Position numbers and translations under genes: made by a program. A stretch of DNA of 11,023 bases from Prolixibacteraceae bacterium (GTDB lineage: Bacteria > Bacteroidota > Bacteroidia > Bacteroidales > Prolixibacteraceae), in NCBI GenBank assembly GCA_016788685.1, contig JAEUSS010000230.1, forward strand, positions 1-11,023, in the 5' to 3' direction. The notes below the pieces were generated by a model. That model did not search any database, was not told the DNA's origin, and worked only from the letters and a program-made list of their open reading frames with translations. Numbering within the stretch: position 1 is the stretch's first letter; each line of letters opens with the position of its first letter. Shown piece by piece: positions 6,407 to 11,023 of this stretch.

Positions 6407-8290
6407 TTACCATCCCACATTCTGGACAATGTTCCTATTCTGGGTGATATAACTATTCTGGATTGGCCAGAAATAATCCTTAACTCCAAATTTCTGATTC
6501 CACAAAACTCTTGGGGCATAATACAACGTTGCGGTTTCCTGATTAATATTCCACCCTTTTATCGGTTTGTTCATTTCCGTAGTTGCTTCTTTCCAGCGAC
6601 GTAAGTCCCAAAAGCGTTGCCCTTCAAAAGCCAGCTCAATTAACCGTTCACGGTGAATTATCTCACGCAGGCCTGCTTGTGTGGAATACTTGCCTGGATT
6701 ACTTGAGTATTTGGACCATGAACTTTCAACTGATTCCAGACCGGAACGTTCACGGATCTTGTTGATATATTTAAGAGCTTCGACTGAAGCTTCACATTCG
6801 TTTAATGCTTCGGCATAAAGCAAATAAACGTCGGCCAAACGGATTATCGGCCAGGAATAGCTGTTTATCGAATAATCTCTCACATGACCGGCAACATTCT
6901 CGTAATGCACGTATTTTTTTATCAGATAGCCAGTAATTGTTCCATACAAATTTGTTTTAAAAGCATGTAGCTGCCCAGTCTTCTGCATGATATAAAAGAG
7001 ATTTTCGGCATTGTTATCATCATACCGCCCCTGTCCATACCAGACACCACCATCAAAACCTAAATCCGCATAAAAACGTGGTTCCCTGTCAAAGTTCAGT
7101 TTGGCCGTTGTATAATCTTTCCGGACATAAAGCTGATCGGCCTCTTCTCCAGCCTGTAACTGATATCTGTTGGCATAATCCCAGGTCTTATCTTCCTCAA
7201 TAGGAACTCCGTTTTGTGAGTAAAACATCTCGGCAATTTTTAATGGAGGACAGAACCGCGGATGACCCGAAACATTATCAGAAAATTCGGGATCCAGGTC
7301 ATTCTGGTTTGCATAAAGCTGCAGCTGGTTTGTGTTTCCCTGCGTATTAGCCCAAATAATTTCAGTGTTCCAACGTTCGCACATCCGGTTTCTCAGTGTA
7401 AGCTGGGTCTGAATTGTATCGGTAAGCGATTGTGAAACGGAAGGCTGAAACTGATAAAGTTTAAATCCCAGACTGTCACAGACGTCAACAGCTCTTTTGC
7501 ACGCAACGAGTGCTTTCTCCCATTTTTCTTTTGAGTAAGTGGGATTGAAAAGCGGGGTGCCGTCATTATTTACAAGCTGAACCTGATCGTTATTCCCGTT
7601 AAATAAAGGACTTGCGGCAGTGACAAGCACTTTTGCTTTTAAGGCAAGAGCTATTGGCTGGGTAATTCTTCCCAGTTCAGCAGCAGGATTATCAATTTCT
7701 GCCGGCAACCCATTTTTTGCTTCATCGATTAATTTAACGATGTAACTAAAGCAACTATCGATCGGCTCCCGGGATACTCTGACTAAATCCGGATCAGAGT
7801 CAATTGATAGATTTTCTTTGACTAGCGGAATCGGGCCGTACATCCTCAACAGATAAAAATGATAGTAGGCTTTTAGAAACTTTACTTCGGCAATCCACCT
7901 CAGTTTTTCAGAAGCTGAAAGATCGGCCACCTTTGTTATATTTTCAAGGAATATATTGCAATCACGTAACCCCTTGTACAGTCTCCCCCACCGATCGCCA
8001 TAAGGACTGTTTGTATTTTGATAGCCACGGGCGATATAACTAAAGCTAAAGGGAGAGTTCGTCCGATCCCAGATTTCGTCGCCTGCCATTAATGCCGGAT
8101 TATCATCCACATCGGCATCATCAGGCATATATGAATAGCAGGTAAAAAGATACTTTTCGGCAGTGCTTCGCATGGTAAAAGCATTATCCACAGTAGCTAT
8201 ATTATCAGGAACAACATCCAGGTAACTGCATGAAAAAAGGCTAACACTAAAGACTACAATAAGAAAAGAAATCCGGGATAGTCTTTTCAT
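6407..8290 (-). CDS. SusD/RagB-like nutrient-binding outer membrane lipoprotein
   Basis: 627 residues from the chosen start. SusD proteins are surface lipoproteins that cap the SusC barrel and hold the glycan for import. I chose the ATG at 8290 because it opens directly into a signal peptide, MKRLSRISFLIVVFSVSLFSC (21 residues, lipidated Cys21; shown here by its ends MKRLSR and SLFSC). An ATG 33 bp upstream (8323) would add the acidic stretch MTIIEYNNIST in front, which suits a signal poorly. Family landmarks: CSYLDVVPDN just after the signal, the TPR-type segment AEVKFLKAYYHFYLLRMYG at 134-152, PIIRLADVYLLYAEALNE near 480-498, and the C-terminal RERLIELAFEGQRFWDLRRW at 547-566. Length is at the large end of the usual 480-650. 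It follows the SusC stop by 44 bp and is surely co-transcribed. The ligand cannot be read from the sequence. Confidence 0.96.
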   Translation of the reverse strand: MKRLSRISFLIVVFSVSLFSCSYLDVVPDNIATVDNAFTMRSTAEKYLFTCYSYMPDDADVDDNPALMAGDEIWDRTNSPFSFSYIARGYQNTNSPYGDRWGRLYKGLRDCNIFLENITKVADLSASEKLRWIAEVKFLKAYYHFYLLRMYGPIPLVKENLSIDSDPDLVRVSREPIDSCFSYIVKLIDEAKNGLPAEIDNPAAELGRITQPIALALKAKVLVTAASPLFNGNNDQVQLVNNDGTPLFNPTYSKEKWEKALVACKRAVDVCDSLGFKLYQFQPSVSQSLTDTIQTQLTLRNRMCERWNTEIIWANTQGNTNQLQLYANQNDLDPEFSDNVSGHPRFCPPLKIAEMFYSQNGVPIEEDKTWDYANRYQLQAGEEADQLYVRKDYTTAKLNFDREPRFYADLGFDGGVWYGQGRYDDNNAENLFYIMQKTGQLHAFKTNLYGTITGYLIKKYVHYENVAGHVRDYSINSYSWPIIRLADVYLLYAEALNECEASVEALKYINKIRERSGLESVESSWSKYSSNPGKYSTQAGLREIIHRERLIELAFEGQRFWDLRRWKEATTEMNKPIKGWNINQETATLYYAPRVLWNQKFGVKDYFWPIQNSYITQNRNIVQNVGW

Positions 8291-8334
8291 TGTACTTATA
8301 TTATTATATTCTATAATAGTCATGACTTCTAAAA

Positions 8335-11023
8335 TTAATTAAAGGAAATATTCAGGCCTATGTTAAGTGTCCGTTGAATCGGGTATCCCAATCCTTCTCC
8401 TCCCATTTCAACATCCCACATTTTAAACTTGCTAAACGTAAGCAGATTGGTTGCGCTGACATAAAAACGGAAAGTCGAAGCGTGAATCTTATTCTGGATT
8501 CTTTTAGGGATGGTGTAGCCAAGTTCAACCTGTTTCAACCGGAGGAAAGACCCGTCACGCATAAACCACGTACTGGGTTGCGCATTGTTCTCAATCACTT
8601 CATTACTTAACCTTGGCCATACTGAATAAACATCCCGGTTATCTTCCGCCCAGTGGCTATCGGCATACGCTTTTAATATCTGGGTTTGATTCTGGAATGG
8701 AGAAGTACTTCTTGGGTTAATCCAGAACGACTCGTTGGCAAGCCCTTGAAAGAAAGCCGAGAAATCAACTCTTTTGTATCCAAATGAAAATCCAAATCCA
8801 TAGATCATTTCAGGGCTCATTGGATTTCCGATGGGAACCATATCGGCTTCGTTAATTATCCCATCGCGATTGACATCCTGGTACTTGATATCGCCTGCAC
8901 TATATTTCCCGAAACTCTGGGTCGGTGAGTTTTCAACATCGGCATCATCAATAAACAATCGCTCTGCAATATAACCGAAATTCTGGCTTAACGAGTTTCC
9001 TTTATGGAAACGCCAGGGCTCAGCATATTCAGGTTCTTCATAAACTTCATATTTACTGGTGGCATACGTAAAATTGGCCCTTGCCGAAAGCCACATTTCA
9101 TTGCTCCATGATTGGTTGTAATCGATCGATATGTCGGTTCCGCTAGACGACGCTTCGCCAACGTTAGCTTTCACACTTGCAGCCAACCCCATGGTTACCG
9201 GAATATCGGCACGAGTCATTAAAATATTACTGCGACGTTCTTTAAAAACTTCAGCCTGAATATTTACCTTTTGTTGAAACAGCCCCATTTCCAATGCGAA
9301 ATTCAGTTTCTTGGCAACCTCCCAGGTAATCTTATCATTGGCATAACGGTTTACGGTGACCCCGTTTCTGCTGTACCCCCAGTCACGGCCAAATAACGCG
9401 CCTTTATTGCCATCGTTCATATTCACTTCCGAGAGATAAAAAAAGCGATCGGTGGAACTTCCGATGGCATCGTTCCCAACCAAACCATAAGTTCCCCTGA
9501 TCTTTAAATTCGAAACCGTATTCCGATAAGGTTCCCAGAAATCTTCATTAGAGATATTCCAGGCCACCCCTGCCGATGGGAAGAAGCCAAAACGATGAGA
9601 TTTCTCGAAACGTTCCGATCCATTGTAACCAAAGTTGAATTCAGTATAATAACGTCCATCGTATGAGTAAGTCATACGTCCCGACAAGCCCAGGTTACGT
9701 GAAGGAAGCGAAAGCTGTAAACTGCCGGCATTGGCCTGCAGGCTATGCTTCATGGTATAGATCAATAAACCGCTCAGTTCATGTTTGTCAAATGTTCTGG
9801 CATAATTTAAAGCCGATTCCAGATAAAATTCAGAAGAAATTGTTTTATTGCCCTCATTATAATTCAGCCATTCGGTGCCGCTGTCTTCATTGAGAAGGTC
9901 AATGCTATACTTGTTTTCAACTTTATCAAAAGTGCTAAGGGCATAATAATACGGATTATAAGAACGGGTTACTGTAAAATATGAATTTCGAATCGTATTA
10001 GCCATTGCCCTGAAGTTTAAACCTTTTGCAATCCACTTCAAATCCTGATGCAGTTCGAATAATGCAATCATTTGCGATCGAGAATAATCACGGTATCCCT
10101 TGACCATATCGGCATAAGGATTGGTATATTGTCCCTCATCATAGTTTCCAAACATGATATGGTTCACGTATTTATGATCTTCGTCAACCGGATAATAAGC
10201 CGGAAAAAGCACCGGGTTTGAATGCATCACTTTATCATACATCCCGGAACCACCATCCAAAGGACCGGTATAATCATCGAAACTGCCGCTCAACCTGACC
10301 ACCATTTCGGTTGTAGGAGTTACGTTGATATTCACATTGGTTCTTAAAGTATATTTCTGAAGATTGATGTTGCTATTAAAGTTATTGCGTTCATCAACTT
10401 CCAGTATTCCATTGTCTTTTGAATATGATCCAGCCACATAATACCGAGCAATTTGACCGCCTCCGCTGACATTCAGGTTGTAACGCTGGTTGCTGGCATA
10501 GTCTTTAAAAAGCATTTTTCTCCAGTCGTTGGCTGGATAAACTAGTGGATTGGCTTTTGCTGCAGTACTTTCAATCTTATCGTCTGAATAAAGAGTCATA
10601 CCCAACGGATATCTGGTTAAGATGGCTTCATTTGACAATTTCATGTAAGTAACCGGATCGGCAAGATCAACATCACGGGTCGGAGCTGAAAACGAATTCT
10701 CTACACGAAATGAGAGCTTAGCTTTTCCCTCTTTTCCTTCTTTTGTTGTCACCAGAATTACGCCATTGGCACCACGTGCTCCATACAATGCCGTTGCGGT
10801 GGCATCTTTCATGATACTGAAGCTAGCAATATCATCAGGCTGGAGTCGAGCCAAGTCATTCGAAGACAACTCAATACCATCGATCAAAATCAACGGATCA
10901 GTTTTATAACCGAAAGTGGTAACACCACGCACGAAGAAATCAGCATTATCCGCACCTGGTTCTCCACTCCTCTGATAAGAAATTATCCCAGCTACCTTAC
11001 CTGCCAAAGCCGTAGTCAAATTA
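8335..11023 (-). CDS. SusC/RagA-like TonB-linked outer membrane transporter, 5'-partial
   Basis: The frame runs open to the right window edge (last full codon at 11020-11022), giving about 895 C-terminal residues of a protein usually 1000-1100 long. Missing are the signal peptide, the carboxypeptidase-regulatory-like domain, any TonB box and the first part of the plug. The visible part begins in the plug with LTTALAGKVAGIISYQRSGE, then DFFVRGV, PLILIDGIE and the SusC signature SIMKDATATALYGARGANG. The rest is a 22-strand-type barrel ending in the typical LNIGLNISFN. An EF-hand/dockerin-like loop DVNRDGIINEAD (bases 8842-8877) sits in the last third, a stretch often conserved in SusC proteins and possibly calcium-binding. 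The protein imports oligosaccharides with energy from TonB-ExbBD, together with the SusD encoded next. A TTG at 11017-11019 is an internal Leu codon and not a start. The promoter and any regulator are outside the window. Confidence 0.97.
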   Translation of the reverse strand, partial: NLTTALAGKVAGIISYQRSGEPGADNADFFVRGVTTFGYKTDPLILIDGIELSSNDLARLQPDDIASFSIMKDATATALYGARGANGVILVTTKEGKEGKAKLSFRVENSFSAPTRDVDLADPVTYMKLSNEAILTRYPLGMTLYSDDKIESTAAKANPLVYPANDWRKMLFKDYASNQRYNLNVSGGGQIARYYVAGSYSKDNGILEVDERNNFNSNINLQKYTLRTNVNINVTPTTEMVVRLSGSFDDYTGPLDGGSGMYDKVMHSNPVLFPAYYPVDEDHKYVNHIMFGNYDEGQYTNPYADMVKGYRDYSRSQMIALFELHQDLKWIAKGLNFRAMANTIRNSYFTVTRSYNPYYYALSTFDKVENKYSIDLLNEDSGTEWLNYNEGNKTISSEFYLESALNYARTFDKHELSGLLIYTMKHSLQANAGSLQLSLPSRNLGLSGRMTYSYDGRYYTEFNFGYNGSERFEKSHRFGFFPSAGVAWNISNEDFWEPYRNTVSNLKIRGTYGLVGNDAIGSSTDRFFYLSEVNMNDGNKGALFGRDWGYSRNGVTVNRYANDKITWEVAKKLNFALEMGLFQQKVNIQAEVFKERRSNILMTRADIPVTMGLAASVKANVGEASSSGTDISIDYNQSWSNEMWLSARANFTYATSKYEVYEEPEYAEPWRFHKGNSLSQNFGYIAERLFIDDADVENSPTQSFGKYSAGDIKYQDVNRDGIINEADMVPIGNPMSPEMIYGFGFSFGYKRVDFSAFFQGLANESFWINPRSTSPFQNQTQILKAYADSHWAEDNRDVYSVWPRLSNEVIENNAQPSTWFMRDGSFLRLKQVELGYTIPKRIQNKIHASTFRFYVSATNLLTFSKFKMWDVEMGGEGLGYPIQRTLNIGLNISFN

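Noticed and set aside
8291..8323. Longer SusD start at 8323 (MTIIEYNNIST extension)
   Set aside because: It places an acidic, polar stretch before an otherwise textbook lipoprotein signal. An AGAAG lies only 2 bases before that ATG, which is too close to be convincing.
8291..8334. AT-rich SusC-SusD gap as an internal promoter
   Set aside because: It has no clear Bacteroidota -33/-7 pair (TTTG ... TAnnTTTG). The genes are a tightly spaced SusCD pair normally transcribed together.

Overview
The window looks like a chromosomal segment of a Bacteroidota bacterium, probably a Bacteroidales/Marinilabiliales-type glycan degrader. The grounds are a SusC/SusD pair, lipoproteins with DUF4959/DUF5126/DUF5000 and DUF4998 domains, A-rich leaders without strong Shine-Dalgarno sequences, and compact hairpin terminators. 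The finer placement is a guess from gene content.

Layout. Left part, + strand (1-3747): two tandem genes for M3-family zinc metallopeptidases (oligopeptidase / peptidyl-dipeptidase Dcp type). The first is cut by the left window edge. The second is complete and has a lipoprotein signal. The copies are about 86% identical over 536 aligned residues, have no net length change, and are 26 bp apart, so they come from a whole-gene duplication. Middle (3748-4049): a convergent intergenic region with two strong hairpins that can end transcription from both sides, plus about 160 bp with no gene. Right part, - strand (11023 down to 4050): a four-gene Sus-type operon, transcribed as SusC-like TonB-dependent transporter (5' end outside the window), SusD-like lipoprotein, DUF4959/DUF5126/DUF5000 lipoprotein, and DUF4998 + F5/8-type-C lipoprotein.

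How they work together. The right-hand genes form the capture-and-import half of a polysaccharide utilisation locus. SusD and the two accessory lipoproteins bind a glycan at the cell surface, and SusC imports the oligosaccharides. No carbohydrate-active enzyme or regulator (HTCS, SusR, ECF-sigma/anti-sigma) is visible, so the substrate cannot be named; enzymes and regulators would have to lie beyond position 11023 or elsewhere. The peptidases degrade oligopeptides, are transcribed convergently to the operon, and have no evident functional tie to it.

I found no convincing previously undescribed system. The points most worth checking are the diverged tandem peptidases, the non-canonical lipobox of the DUF4959 protein, the parallel C-terminal discoidin-like domains of two neighbouring lipoproteins, and the perfect 17-bp hairpin between the two transcription units.
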